Counted from the first letter of the stretch, positions 1-8,162 are shown. The stretch is DNA of 24,401 nt from Bacillota bacterium (GCA_017861415.1 JAGFXS010000002.1:1-24401); one strand, 5' to 3'. Notes: a model not told the origin generated them from the sequence alone. Numbers and translations: made by a program.

Positions 1-37
1 CCCCTTTATAATCACAGCACAGCAATGATCTTTGTAT

Positions 38-87
38 GGTAAAGTCCTATGCCAGGCTTACACCCGTCATAGGACCTTACCGTTTTT
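38..87 (+). terminator. Rho-independent terminator at left edge
   Basis: A 14-bp stem (38-51 with 68-81, one G-T wobble) with a 16-nt loop is followed on the plus strand by a short run of T (82-87). The T run lies on the plus side only, so it most likely ends a plus-strand transcript entering from left of the window. It may also help block the convergent MATE transcript ending at 109. Confidence 0.6.
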
Positions 88-108
88 ATGAATAATGAGT
101 GAGAAAAA

Positions 109-1464
109 TTACTGAATGTCGGTGTCCTTACACTGTATCTGCCTAAACTGGGTCGCTTTTGACTTCTGCAAGACCAGCAGGGAAACCAAAAAGCAGGCAG
201 CTTCACCAGCCAATGCGGCAAACCAAACGTACTGTCCACCCCCCGTAAAGGCCAACAGCAGCAGCGCTATGGGCGCAAACACAAAACCGCGGCTCACAGC
301 CAGAAAGACGGAGGGTATCGCTTTTTCCACTGCCGTAAGATACCCGGCAATGGAGATGTTGAGTCCTACAAAGAGAAAGGACAGCGAGAAGCGCTGCAAT
401 GCGTAGAGGGTATCTTGATACATGGGCTCGGTAGAGCGCATCAGCAGACCCGCAATCACTTCGGGGAACAGGTTGCAAACCGCCACAAGCAGGATGCTGA
501 CACCCACACAGGTAAGCAGAGCCATCCGGAAGTAGCCCCGCACCGCACCGTACTCCTCCTTGCCCATGTGCAGGCTCACCAGATGCATCATGCCCTGGGC
601 CACACCCTGCATGACCATGAATACGAAGAGATTAATGTAGGCCACCACGGCGTAGATGGCCTGGCTCTCTTCCCCAAACACACGGCGGAGCACCAGGTTA
701 TAAATTAGGATTAGGAAGGCCACAATCATTTCCACAGAGCAGTCAGCCACCCCCAAGGGGAAAATACGCTTAAAGGCACTGGGCCGGGGGGTAAACCGAC
801 GGATCTTCAGATGGGATCGCTTGCTGTAAAAGTAGGCTAGGAAGATCAGTAGGCTCACCACCTGAGCTATGCCCGTGGCCCAAGCCGCGCCCCTGACGCC
901 CCAATCCAGAACAATGACCATTACATAGTCCAGCACCACGTTGGTGAGAAAGCTGGCGCCCACACCCACAATGGCCATCACCGGGCTATCATCCACCTTT
1001 ACCATAACCTCCAGACAGTAGGATAGAATAAAGCATACGGAGAACAGACTGACAATGCGCAGGTAGGCGGTGGAATCTCCAATGTAGGCGGGGCCAGCAC
1101 CCAAAAATGCGGCAATCTGCTCCGCAAAGGCCGCCGCCAGGCCGGTGATCAGAAGAGAGACGGCCACGATAACCGCGACCGTTTGGGAAAAAAGTCCATC
1201 AGCCTCCTCGGTATCCCCCCGTCCCCGTGCAAAGGCCACCAGTGTGGCGGTTCCCATGGAGATAAGGATGGAGAAGCCCGAGAGAAAATTCACAAAGGGC
1301 ATGGCAATGTTCACAGAAGTCAACGCGTCACTACCAGCGCCCCAAGAAACGAAAATCCCGTCCACCACGGTATACATAGAGAATAAAACCATGGCTGACA
1401 CCGAGGGGAGGACGTAGCGGGAGAAGGTTTTCCAGGAGCCTTCCACTCCAGCAGGGGAGTTCAT
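109..1464 (-). CDS. MATE family multidrug efflux transporter
   Basis: The 451-residue polytopic membrane protein has the length and roughly twelve hydrophobic segments of MATE (NorM/MepA-type) cation-coupled drug exporters. The N-terminal half has the typical stretch of small residues, 'VDGIFVSWGAG' near residue 34, with 'GMMHLVSLHMGKEEYGAVR' in the second half, resembling the MATE 'G...G...A' repeats. Members of the family expel cationic drugs and dyes across the cytoplasmic membrane using a sodium or proton gradient. The start is supported by a GAGGTGA ribosome binding site seven bases upstream. It is divergent from a MerR/BmrR-type regulator at 1608, a layout typical of drug-inducible exporters, so control by that regulator is likely (inference). 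The C-terminus is short and polar. The substrate cannot be told from sequence; the family assignment is firm. Confidence 0.9.
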   Translation of the reverse strand: MNSPAGVEGSWKTFSRYVLPSVSAMVLFSMYTVVDGIFVSWGAGSDALTSVNIAMPFVNFLSGFSILISMGTATLVAFARGRGDTEEADGLFSQTVAVIVAVSLLITGLAAAFAEQIAAFLGAGPAYIGDSTAYLRIVSLFSVCFILSYCLEVMVKVDDSPVMAIVGVGASFLTNVVLDYVMVIVLDWGVRGAAWATGIAQVVSLLIFLAYFYSKRSHLKIRRFTPRPSAFKRIFPLGVADCSVEMIVAFLILIYNLVLRRVFGEESQAIYAVVAYINLFVFMVMQGVAQGMMHLVSLHMGKEEYGAVRGYFRMALLTCVGVSILLVAVCNLFPEVIAGLLMRSTEPMYQDTLYALQRFSLSFLFVGLNISIAGYLTAVEKAIPSVFLAVSRGFVFAPIALLLLAFTGGGQYVWFAALAGEAACFLVSLLVLQKSKATQFRQIQCKDTDIQ

Positions 1465-1527
1465 GATTATTTCACCTCAAAATAAATTCCGGAGAAGAAA
1501 TCCCCCGGGACAGGGCCGCCGAAATCC

Positions 1528-1556
1528 TTGTGGGCGCTCCCCGCATCTGCTATACT
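1528..1556 (+). promoter_or_regulatory. Promoter of the MerR-type regulator
   Basis: TTGTGG at 1528-1533 is separated by 17 bases from TATACT at 1551-1556. The -10 box is extended by an upstream TGC (1548-1550). Transcription would start near 1563, about 45 bases before the merR-type start codon. The -35 box is only a partial match. Confidence 0.5.
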
Positions 1557-1572
1557 GACATCATCATAAGGC

Positions 1573-1587
1573 ATGGGGTAACCCAAT
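1573..1587. promoter_or_regulatory. Possible operator, 15-bp dyad ATGGGGTAACCCAAT
   Basis: Six of seven base pairs of this dyad are symmetric around 1580. It lies between the predicted transcription start and the ribosome binding site (AAGGAGG, 1592-1598) of the regulator gene, in the intergenic space shared with the divergent MATE gene. It could bind the regulator or another repressor. It lies downstream of the promoter, not between -35 and -10 as classic MerR sites do, so the link is tentative. Confidence 0.3.
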
Positions 1588-1607
1588 AGTCAAGGAGGAT
1601 TTTAAAC

Positions 1608-2453
1608 ATGTCGGGATTTTTTTTAAAGGCCGGCGCCTTTGCCACTCTTTGCGGTGTGAAAAAGGACACCCTCTTCCATTACGACGAGATCGGTATCTTA
1701 AAGCCGGAAAAGGTGGACCATGAAAACGGCTACCGCTACTACTCCGTGAAGCAACTTTACACCTTTGATTTAATCGCTGCCCTTAAAAAGCTGGGCATGC
1801 CTCTCCGAGAAATCAAATCCTACCTGGATGGGCGCAGCCCTCAGAAATTTTTGGAGCTCCTGCGGGCACAGCAGCTGGTGCTGGAAGAGGAGCGTCTTCG
1901 CTTGGAGGCCATGGAGCAGCTGCTTGGAGAGACTATTTTGGCCACGGAGCTAGCTCGAAGGGTAATCCCCGGAACCATTCGATTGGAGACACTACATCAG
2001 CCAGAGCGCTATCTGGCGGTGAAAGCGGCGGACTATGCCCATTACGACGAGCAGAAATATCTCCTTCACTCGAGGGAACTCCTCCAGCGGGCCAGAGAGC
2101 ACGGCAGCTTAGCCTTCCCGCCGGGTGATATTGTCACCCGAGAAAGTCTGACTCAGGAGCGCTATGTTGAAGACTACCATTTCTGCCGTCTGGGACCCGG
2201 GGCCGAGGCGGAGGATCTCATGGACAAGCCCGCCGGAACCTATGCTGTTCTCTATCACCAGGGCAGCTATGAATCCCTGGAATCGGCCTATGCAAGGCTC
2301 GTCCGGTGGGTGAAAGACCAAGGCTTCCGCATCATTGGCAATCTCTACGAGGAAGATCTCCTGCACTATATGTCAAGCCCCGACCCTTCTCGTTACCTGA
2401 TGCGAATCAGTGTCCAGGTGGAGACGGGGCCACAAACAACATCGCAGACATAA
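1608..2453 (+). CDS. MerR family transcriptional regulator with GyrI-like effector domain
   Basis: The 281-residue protein has the size and layout of BmrR/BltR-type drug sensors. An N-terminal winged helix-turn-helix (about residues 6-75) includes the 'FHYDEIGILKPEKVDHENGY' region and 'RYYSVKQLYTFDLIAALKKLGM', both hallmark MerR segments. A dimerising coiled coil follows (about 83-118), then a C-terminal GyrI-like/SOUL-type ligand domain (about 125-275). Proteins of this class bind a promoter as dimers, twist it on binding a hydrophobic cation, and activate an exporter gene. The neighbouring divergent MATE gene is the obvious target (inference). The start is supported by AAGGAGG nine bases upstream. 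No metal-binding cysteines characteristic of metal-responsive MerR proteins are seen, which favours drug sensing. Confidence 0.88.
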   Translation: MSGFFLKAGAFATLCGVKKDTLFHYDEIGILKPEKVDHENGYRYYSVKQLYTFDLIAALKKLGMPLREIKSYLDGRSPQKFLELLRAQQLVLEEERLRLEAMEQLLGETILATELARRVIPGTIRLETLHQPERYLAVKAADYAHYDEQKYLLHSRELLQRAREHGSLAFPPGDIVTRESLTQERYVEDYHFCRLGPGAEAEDLMDKPAGTYAVLYHQGSYESLESAYARLVRWVKDQGFRIIGNLYEEDLLHYMSSPDPSRYLMRISVQVETGPQTTSQT

Positions 2454-2460
2454 AAAACAG

Positions 2461-2488
2461 CCCGGAACGCAACTATCTGCGTTCCGGG
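2461..2488. terminator. Bidirectional terminator between merR-type gene and ABC operon
   Basis: A perfect 11-bp stem (2461-2471 with 2478-2488) closes a 6-nt loop. On the minus strand it is followed by CTGTTTTTTA, a good U-run for ending the ABC importer operon. On the plus strand TTTTATTT follows after a few bases and may end the regulator transcript. Confidence 0.8.
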
Positions 2489-2502
2489 TGAACTAGTTTT
2501 AT

Positions 2503-3240
2503 TTATTCCGCCGCATGAAGGAGTTGCTTGGTGTACTCATGCTGGGGATGGTCGAAAATGCCGTCCACGGTATTCTCCTCTATTACTCGTCCATTTTTCA
2601 TCACCAGCACCCGGTCACAGCACTGATAGACCACGTTGAGGTCGTGGGAAATGAACAGGTAGCTGAGGTTATTTTCCTTCTTCAGCCGGACCAGCAGGTC
2701 CAGAATTTGATCCTGAATTGTCACGTCTAGGGCAGAGACCGCTTCGTCCAGAATCAGCAGTCTGGGCCGCACGATCATGGCGGCGGCAATGGACACCCGC
2801 TGACGCTGTCCTCCGGAGAGCTCTCCGGGAAAGCGGGTCAAATACTCCTCACCCAGACCCACATCCTCCAGCATCTCACGAACCCGACGTTTTCGCTCCA
2901 CCGTGCCGTATTTTCCGTAGATGAGTAGGGGCTCCTCCACAATCCTTCCAATAGTAAAAGCGGGATTTAGGGAAGAATACGGATCCTGAAACACCATCTG
3001 AGGCCGGAGACTATGGTGGATGACTTCCCCCTCATACTGGGTCACCATACCCAGAATCACCTTGGCCAAGGTGCTTTTGCCGCTGCCGCTCTCCCCCACT
3101 ATGCCCAGAACCTCGCCGGGACAAAGGGTAAGATTTATATTCTTTAGGACTTGACGGCGTTTTTTGCTGCGGAACAGGCCACTCCCCTGCTGGTAGAAGC
3201 TATTCAGGTTACGTACTTCCAAAATCGGCGTCTTTGCCAT
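2503..3240 (-). CDS. ABC transporter ATP-binding protein (peptide/nickel importer, second ATPase)
   Basis: The 245-residue ATPase energises an Opp/Dpp/Nik-type importer on the cytoplasmic face of the membrane. In order it shows Walker [11 protein letters not shown]-loop '[12 protein letters not shown]', signature LSGGQRQRV, Walker B 'LLILDE', D-loop 'SALD' and the switch histidine in 'FISHDLNVV'. The spacing from Walker A to Q-loop is about 20 residues shorter than in NikE/DppF, but the frame is intact. It lacks the long C-terminal extension of OppF/DppF, ending soon after '[12 protein letters not shown]', so it resembles NikE in size. The usual Pro of Walker B 'DEP' is Ala here. It starts four bases after the upstream ATPase ends, implying co-translation. 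The substrate is not readable from this subunit. Confidence 0.9.
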   Translation of the reverse strand: MAKTPILEVRNLNSFYQQGSGLFRSKKRRQVLKNINLTLCPGEVLGIVGESGSGKSTLAKVILGMVTQYEGEVIHHSLRPQMVFQDPYSSLNPAFTIGRIVEEPLLIYGKYGTVERKRRVREMLEDVGLGEEYLTRFPGELSGGQRQRVSIAAAMIVRPRLLILDEAVSALDVTIQDQILDLLVRLKKENNLSYLFISHDLNVVYQCCDRVLVMKNGRVIEENTVDGIFDHPQHEYTKQLLHAAE

Positions 3241-3243
3241 AGC

Positions 3244-3952
3244 TTACCCCCGCTTCCTTCTGGTGGGTATGGCGGCAATCAGCCGCTTGGTGTACTCATC
3301 CTGAGGATCATGGAACACCTGCTCCACAGGTCCCTCCTCCACCAGGACGCCGCGGCGCATCACCGCCACCCGGGGACAGAGCTTCCGCACCACATGCAAG
3401 TCGTGGGAGATGAATAGAATCCCCACCTCAAATTCCCGATTTACCCGCTTTAACAGTTCAATAATCTGGTGCTGGATGGTTACATCCAGCGCGGTGGTTG
3501 GCTCGTCACAGAGAAGCAGCCGGGGACGGATGGCCAGAGCCGCCCCGATCATGGCACGCTGGAGCATGCCGCCGGAGAGCTCGTGGGGGTACTTATGATA
3601 TACCACCTCAGGCTCTGGCAGCTCCACGGCGGATAAGACATAAAGCGCACGGTCCCGCCGCTGGGCCGGGGTCATATCCGTATGGATGAGCAGCGGCTCC
3701 TCAATCTGAGCGCCGATCTTCATCACGGGGTTCATGGCGGACATAGGCTCCTGAAACACCACGCCGACATTCCGCCTGGCTGCGGCTCATGAGCCCGGAG
3801 ATAGCCATAGCCGTCACAGTCTTTCCGCTGCCGCTCTCACCCACCAGACCTAAAATCTCGGCTGGCTCCATGTGCAGGTTCAGATTCTGGACAGCGCAGC
3901 GGCCCTCCCGGTTTTTGTAGAATCGAATGTTGAGATTGCGAATATCCAGCAT
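3244..3952 (-). pseudogene. Frameshifted ABC transporter ATP-binding protein (first ATPase), internal deletion
   Basis: Two reading frames together encode a DppD/NikD-like ATPase. The first begins at ATG 3952, preceded by an AAAGGAG site, and carries Walker A GESGSGKT followed by 'AMAISGLMSRSQA'. The second, open from about 3786, resumes with 'RNVGVVFQEPMSAMNPV' (Q-loop), then LSGGMLQRA (signature), 'LLLCDEPTTALD' (Walker B, D-loop) and 'FISHD' (switch His), ending at 3244. Homologues have about 50 residues between Walker A and the Q-loop glutamine; only about 24 remain, so some 25-30 codons are missing and the net loss is not a multiple of three. As read, the gene would give no intact ATPase. 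It may be a true mutation or an assembly error. Permease and second ATPase genes on either side are intact. Confidence 0.8.
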
Positions 3953-4011
3953 GGGTTTTCTCCTTTCCTGGGCGGCGCTGATACCATCAGTGGTTGTCCC
4001 AGAAAGCAGGG

Positions 4012-4845
4012 TCAGTCTCTTTGATTGAGCCCTTCTCCCAGCATGGAGAAGCCCAAAATCAGCAGAACAATGGCAAGACCGGTGAACATGGCGTACCATG
4101 GGGCATTGCCCAGATAGCCCTGGGCTTCGGCCAGCATACGGCCGAGAGAAGCATGGGGCGGCTGTACGCCTACACCCAGATAACTCATGCTGGCCTCCGC
4201 CAGAACGGCGTTGTTAAAACCGATGGAGACGGTGGGCAGCATGACAGGCAGGATATTCGGCAGGATATGCCGGAAAATGATCCGGAAATGCCCTGCGCCC
4301 ATTAAGCGGGCGGAGGCGGTGTAATTCTGGCTTTTCTGCCTGGCTACCTCGCCGCGCACCACACGAGCGAAGCTGGGAATGAATAATATCCCTAGGATCA
4401 GGATGATCTGATATTTCCCCAGTCCAAAAATGGTGACCATCACCAGAGCTAGCAGAATGCTGGGAAAGGCGGTGAGTGCATCGCAAACACGCATGAGAAC
4501 CAGATCGGCTAATCCGCCAAAATAGCCTGTCAGGCAGCCGATCAGCGTTCCAGCTACAAGGCCAAGGAGAACCACGGAGGCAGCGATAACAAAGGTGCTC
4601 CCCGCGCCCTCCATAATCCGAGAGAAGATGTCCCGGCCCAAATTGTCTGTCCCACAAAGGTGCGCTAGGGAGGGAGCTTGGAATTTAGCGCTGCTCATGG
4701 CAGTGGGACTGTAGGGCAGCCAGACCATGCCAACCAAGATCATTACCACAACAAACCCGGTTATGCCGCCGCCCAGATGCAGAAAGTAATTTGGCTTTGT
4801 CAAGGCACGTTGAGTGCCCAGCAGCCGGATGCTGCGCTGTGCCAT
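4012..4845 (-). CDS. ABC transporter permease (DppC/OppC/NikC type)
   Basis: The 277-residue inner-membrane permease forms half of the importer channel. One N-terminal membrane segment (about residues 24-46) precedes a periplasm-facing loop containing 'HLCGTDNLGRDIFSRI', the diagnostic OppC/DppC motif, and then about five further segments. The EAA coupling loop, which docks onto an ATPase, reads 'YTASARLMGAGHFRIIFRHI' and is followed by 'LPNILPVMLP'. The C-terminus has the family's 'SYLGVGVQPPHASLGRMLAE'. The length is slightly under E. coli DppC (300). The start is supported by GGGAGGGG nine bases upstream. It lies 37 bases after the first permease and 59 bases before the broken ATPase. Confidence 0.92.
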   Translation of the reverse strand: MAQRSIRLLGTQRALTKPNYFLHLGGGITGFVVVMILVGMVWLPYSPTAMSSAKFQAPSLAHLCGTDNLGRDIFSRIMEGAGSTFVIAASVVLLGLVAGTLIGCLTGYFGGLADLVLMRVCDALTAFPSILLALVMVTIFGLGKYQIILILGILFIPSFARVVRGEVARQKSQNYTASARLMGAGHFRIIFRHILPNILPVMLPTVSIGFNNAVLAEASMSYLGVGVQPPHASLGRMLAEAQGYLGNAPWYAMFTGLAIVLLILGFSMLGEGLNQRD

Positions 4846-4882
4846 ACTGCCTGCCCCTCCCTTCGCCTTTCCTATTCTCCCG

Positions 4883-5824
4883 TCAGCCGAGGCGTACCCG
4901 GGGATCCATGTATTGAGAAAGGATGTCGGCGATGAAATTCACCACCACAACCCAAAATGCCAAAATCAAAACAATAGCCTGCACCACCGGATAATCCCGG
5001 TTGGAGATGGAGGCCAACAGAAGCCGACCGATGCCGGGAATGGCAAAGACCTGTTCAATGATGATGCTGCCCGCCACCATCTCGGCGGCGGAAACAGCCA
5101 TGAAGACGATAACCGGTATCAATGCGTTGCGCAGGGCGTGACGGCGCAGGGCCGTATCCCGGCTGTGCCCGCGGCTGTAGGCCGTCCGAATATAGGGCCT
5201 CTCCATCTCGTCCAGCAGAGAAGAACGGAGCAGCTTCACCGACATGGAAATCCGTGCCAGTGCGATGGACAGGGCCGGGAACAGCATGAAGAGAATAAAG
5301 CGGGGAAAATTATCCCCGTAAGAGATAAAGCTCACTGGGGTTAGGGCGCGAATCAGACTACCAAAGGCAAAGGATAAGAGGATGCCCACAAACACAGGGG
5401 GCACCGCCATGACAATTTGGTTTGTGACCGTCAAAATCCGGTCAAACATCCCTCCCGCATGGCGGGCGGTAAATACGCCGATTGGGATGGCAAGGGCGAT
5501 CATCAGGCCGCAGGCCATGAGAATGAGAATGGCGGTAGTGGGCAGCTTCTCAGCGATCATGTCCTGGACGGGCATGTTGTAACGGTAGGATTCGCCCATA
5601 TCTCCCCGAAGAAAGTTTACCAGCCATTCTCCATAGCGAACAAAGACGGGCCGATCAAGGCCCATCTCTTTCCGCAGGGCCTCCACCTGTTCAGGAGTAG
5701 CGTGGGTGCCAAGGCGGCTGGTGGCCGGGTCGCCGGAAATCACCTGAAAGGCGAGGAAGGCGAGGAGAGAAACGATGAACAAAGTAATAATGAGAGTGCA
5801 AAGTTTTTTTGCAAAATATTTCAT
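4883..5824 (-). CDS. ABC transporter permease (DppB/OppB/NikB type)
   Basis: The 313-residue permease is the first membrane subunit of the operon. A membrane segment near the N-terminus is followed by 'GDPATSRLG' and the 'LRKEMGLDRPVFVRYGEWL' region typical of DppB/NikB. Five more segments follow, then an EAA loop 'YIRTAYSRGHSRDTALRRHA' and the closing 'VFAIPGIGRLLLASISNRDYP' motif. I chose ATG at 5824 over the longer reading at 5845 because AAAGGAGG lies about seven bases upstream of the former and would be inside the coding region of the latter. It pairs with the permease at 4012-4845 to make the channel. It begins 38 bases after the binding-protein gene. Confidence 0.92.
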   Translation of the reverse strand: MKYFAKKLCTLIITLFIVSLLAFLAFQVISGDPATSRLGTHATPEQVEALRKEMGLDRPVFVRYGEWLVNFLRGDMGESYRYNMPVQDMIAEKLPTTAILILMACGLMIALAIPIGVFTARHAGGMFDRILTVTNQIVMAVPPVFVGILLSFAFGSLIRALTPVSFISYGDNFPRFILFMLFPALSIALARISMSVKLLRSSLLDEMERPYIRTAYSRGHSRDTALRRHALRNALIPVIVFMAVSAAEMVAGSIIIEQVFAIPGIGRLLLASISNRDYPVVQAIVLILAFWVVVVNFIADILSQYMDPRVRLG

Positions 5825-5862
5825 CTCCCCGCCTCCTTTCGCCAAAACCGGTTAACCGGTCA

Positions 5863-7422
5863 TTACTCTACATAGTGAAGGGTGGACAGGTCCATCACAT
5901 AGAGAGGATAAAATGCATAGCCGTCCAGATTTTTCTTCATGACCACGAAATCGGCCATATCCTGCAGATAGACATTCGCCGCCGTATCCGAGAGAACCTT
6001 GGCCGCACTTCTATACAGCTCGGTGCGCTCGGCATCGCCAATAGTGGCATCTGCCTGTGCCATCAGGGCATCATACTCGGGGTTGTTGTAGTTGATCATG
6101 TTCTTGCCATTGGTGCTGACCCACCGGTTCAGAAGAGCGCCGGGGGTGAGGGTGGTGGCGTCGAAGCCGATGACGGTGCTCTCGAAGTTTCTATCGTTGT
6201 AGACATCGGAGAGCCAGGTTTCCCATTCCACAGGGTTGATCTTAGCCTGAATTCCCACCTGGGCCAGCTGCTCCACCAGCACCTCTGCGGTGTTCACATG
6301 GGGGGTGTAGTTGCTGGGTACGGTGATGGTCATGGCGAACCCGTCGGGATAGCCAGCTTCCGTCAGCAAGGCCTTGGCCTTCTCTAGATTCTGGGGATAG
6401 GCATCGGCCAGAGCGGGGTCAAAGTACTTAGCAAAGGCCGGGTAGATGGAGGTCCCGATCTTGGTGCCGTGTCCGCCGGCGGTAAAATCGAGAAGCTCGT
6501 CCACATTCACCGCATAGCACAGGGCCTGCCGCACCCGCACATCGGTAAAGGGTTCTGCTGCGTTGTTCAGGTACAGGGCCTGTACTAGATTCATGGTTCC
6601 CTCTACGGTTCTGTACTCGCTGTTGGCTAGAGCATCCACCTGGTCGACGGTGAGGTGAATAGACATGTCAAGGGAACCGTTGCCAAGGGCAACCATCAAT
6701 GCCGTGGCATTCTCATAGATCTGGAAGGTAATCTTGTCCAAATAGGCGGGCTGGCCCCAATACTCCGCGAATTTTTCCAGCACAACATTGCTCTGGACGG
6801 AGCGGGAGACGAACTTAAACGGTCCGGTGCCGATGGGGGCCGTCCCATTGCCGGTGTAATCCGCCGGAACAATGTAGACGGAAGCCACATAGCTCAGCAT
6901 ATCACCGTTGGGCTCTGCCAGCGTCAGCACCACCGTTTTTTCATCGGTAGCCTCTATCGATTGCACAGCGGAAAGCGCCGCAGCCAGGGCGGTATCCACC
7001 GTGGTTGCAGCGCAGGTTTCGAAGGACTTTACGACATCCTCTACCGTCACCGGATCCCCATTGTGGAAGGTAATGCCTTCTCGCAGGGTAAAGGTGTAGG
7101 TACGGCCATCCTCTGAAATCTGAGGAAGGTCGGCGGCCACAGCCGCGACAAAATCGCCGTCTTTGTTAGGCTTTACCAAGCCCTCATAGACATTAAATAA
7201 GACCTCTCTGGTTCCTGCCGCCGTCATCTGAAAGGGGTCAAGACTGTTTCCCAGGTCCTGAGAGATGCCAACCACGACTTCGCCGCCTTGGACGATCTCT
7301 CCGGAAGAGCTAGTTTCGCCATTGTTAGGTTCCTCTGGAGCCTTAGTGCCTCCACATCCGTAGAGTACACCGGCCATGAGAACACCTAACATCAAAAGGG
7401 TAAGAATACGTTTTCTTAACAT
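5863..7422 (-). CDS. Extracellular solute-binding lipoprotein, family 5 (peptide/nickel type)
   Basis: The 519-residue protein captures substrate outside the cell and delivers it to the permeases. It has a lipoprotein signal peptide with the lipobox at 'GVLYGC' (Cys23), a linker rich in Glu, Asn and Ser, and then the SBP family 5 fold. Family-typical sequence includes 'TYTFTLREGITFHNGDPVTVEDVVKSFE', 'GTGPFKFVSR', 'VRQALCYAVNVDELL' and 'AKALLTEAGYPDGF'. Length matches DppA/OppA/NikA. The start is supported by AAGGAGAAG. As first gene it is probably the most highly expressed. Peptides, nickel chelates or other small ligands are all possible; nothing here decides which. Confidence in the family is high, in the substrate low. 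Confidence 0.93.
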   Translation of the reverse strand: MLRKRILTLLMLGVLMAGVLYGCGGTKAPEEPNNGETSSSGEIVQGGEVVVGISQDLGNSLDPFQMTAAGTREVLFNVYEGLVKPNKDGDFVAAVAADLPQISEDGRTYTFTLREGITFHNGDPVTVEDVVKSFETCAATTVDTALAAALSAVQSIEATDEKTVVLTLAEPNGDMLSYVASVYIVPADYTGNGTAPIGTGPFKFVSRSVQSNVVLEKFAEYWGQPAYLDKITFQIYENATALMVALGNGSLDMSIHLTVDQVDALANSEYRTVEGTMNLVQALYLNNAAEPFTDVRVRQALCYAVNVDELLDFTAGGHGTKIGTSIYPAFAKYFDPALADAYPQNLEKAKALLTEAGYPDGFAMTITVPSNYTPHVNTAEVLVEQLAQVGIQAKINPVEWETWLSDVYNDRNFESTVIGFDATTLTPGALLNRWVSTNGKNMINYNNPEYDALMAQADATIGDAERTELYRSAAKVLSDTAANVYLQDMADFVVMKKNLDGYAFYPLYVMDLSTLHYVE

Positions 7423-7502
7423 GCCTGTCTTCTCCTTCTGTCACCGCTTAGGTGGCTTATATAACAGAAATTAGTCTCTCCCATTATTAAATTGTCCCCT
7501 GC

Positions 7503-7531
7503 ATTGTACCCTGACTTTACCCAAAATACAA
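7503..7531 (-). promoter_or_regulatory. Candidate promoter of the ABC importer operon
   Basis: Read on the minus strand, TTGTAT (7531-7526) is separated by 17 bases from TACAAT (7508-7503), five of six matches in the -10. Transcription would begin near 7496, leaving a leader of about 74 bases before the binding-protein start. No riboswitch-like structure was recognised in the leader. Confidence 0.45.
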
Positions 7532-7591
7532 GAGAAACTTTACATTCTCCTTTATTTCTCCCATTGCCGTACATAAAACCTCCCTCTTTGT

Positions 7592-7630
7592 CAAAAAAAG
7601 AAACAGGCAGACGTTTCCGCCTGCCTGTTT
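7592..7630 (-). terminator. Rho-independent terminator of the PspC-domain gene
   Basis: A 10-bp perfect stem (7601-7610 with 7621-7630) encloses a 10-nt loop. On the minus strand it is followed by CTTTTTTTGA (7600-7591), a classic U-run. It begins 17 bases after the PspC-domain gene ends and insulates the ABC operon from it. Confidence 0.85.
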
Positions 7631-7646
7631 TTCTGTTTGTCACCGT

Positions 7647-7829
7647 TCAGTTCTCCGTGGGAATGATAATTGCCGCCAAAATGTAGGCAATGATACCGGG
7701 GCCGGGAATGCTGAGAACCGCCCATATCAACCGGATTACTGTGGGGTCAATATGAAAAAACTCCCCAATGCCACCGCACACGCCGCAAACCATGCGGTTG
7801 CTATAGGACCGATACAGCTTTTTATTCAT
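7647..7829 (-). CDS. PspC domain-containing small membrane protein
   Basis: This 60-residue protein is essentially a single PspC domain. The basic N-terminus 'MNKKLYRSYSNRMVCGVCGG' leads to the domain hallmark 'GVCGGIGEFFHIDPTVIRLIW', followed by one hydrophobic membrane segment ending 'IAYILAAIIIPTE'. PspC is known in enterobacteria as the membrane sensor of the phage-shock response. Stand-alone short PspC proteins are common in Firmicutes, where their role in envelope stress is assumed, not shown. It is monocistronic, with a strong predicted promoter upstream and a terminator downstream. AAAGGAGC lies nine bases before the start codon. It is full length for this class of minimal PspC proteins. 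Confidence 0.9.
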   Translation of the reverse strand: MNKKLYRSYSNRMVCGVCGGIGEFFHIDPTVIRLIWAVLSIPGPGIIAYILAAIIIPTEN

Positions 7830-7871
7830 AGTCTTCCGCTCCTTTCCGCCAAACGCTGTGCTGCCTCCTTT

Positions 7872-7900
7872 ATTATATGCACCTTATGGCTTTTTTTCAA
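7872..7900 (-). promoter_or_regulatory. Sigma-A type promoter of the PspC-domain gene
   Basis: On the minus strand TTGAAA (7900-7895) is separated by exactly 17 bases from a perfect TATAAT (7877-7872). Transcription would start near 7865, about 36 bases before the start codon. This is one of the best-matching promoters in the window. Confidence 0.75.
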
Positions 7901-8018
7901 TCTTTGCTTTACTTTTTTCTCCGGCACCTATTGTTTTTCTATTTACCTCCACATCTTGGGAGCGGAATCGGCATCACACTGATTATAATGGAAGTTTGTT
8001 TCACATTGCAGCCACTCC

Positions 8019-8074
8019 CAACGGGAAACTAGCTATTCCCGCTGGGCCAAATTTATGCTATACTGTTCCCGTTG
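8019..8074. promoter_or_regulatory. Extended -10 promoter of the patatin gene, bracketed by a 9-bp inverted repeat
   Basis: TATACT (8059-8064) is preceded by TGC, giving an extended -10 for the plus strand, with no good -35. CAACGGGAA at 8019-8027 and its exact inverse TTCCCGTTG at 8066-8074 flank the promoter. A third copy of the core, TTCCCG, lies at 8036-8041, where the -35 would be. Repeated half-sites around a promoter suggest binding by a repressor, possibly with looping (inference). Confidence 0.45.
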
Positions 8075-8162
8075 CCATCAGCCCGACTTCCTTCGACGTA
8101 TACACAGCTGCTCTTGGACAACCCCATAAAGGGATCTGGTATCAACAAAGGAGATTAGCGGC

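Larger units (their letters stand above)
7830..8162. other. Divergent intergenic region between pspC-type and patatin-type genes
   Basis: This 333-base gap holds a strong minus-strand promoter for the PspC gene, an extended -10 promoter for the patatin gene and a dyad around the latter, listed separately. The stretch between about 7901 and 8018 is AT-rich and T-rich, with no ORF that I could support and no recognised RNA. Confidence 0.6.

Noticed and set aside
3770..3790. Programmed ribosomal frameshifting in the ABC ATPase
   Set aside because: I see no slippery heptamer or downstream structure, and frame change alone would not restore the 25-30 missing codons.
7423..7502. Riboswitch in the ABC operon leader
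   Set aside because: The leader is short (about 74 bases), with no recognisable aptamer core or terminator/antiterminator pair.
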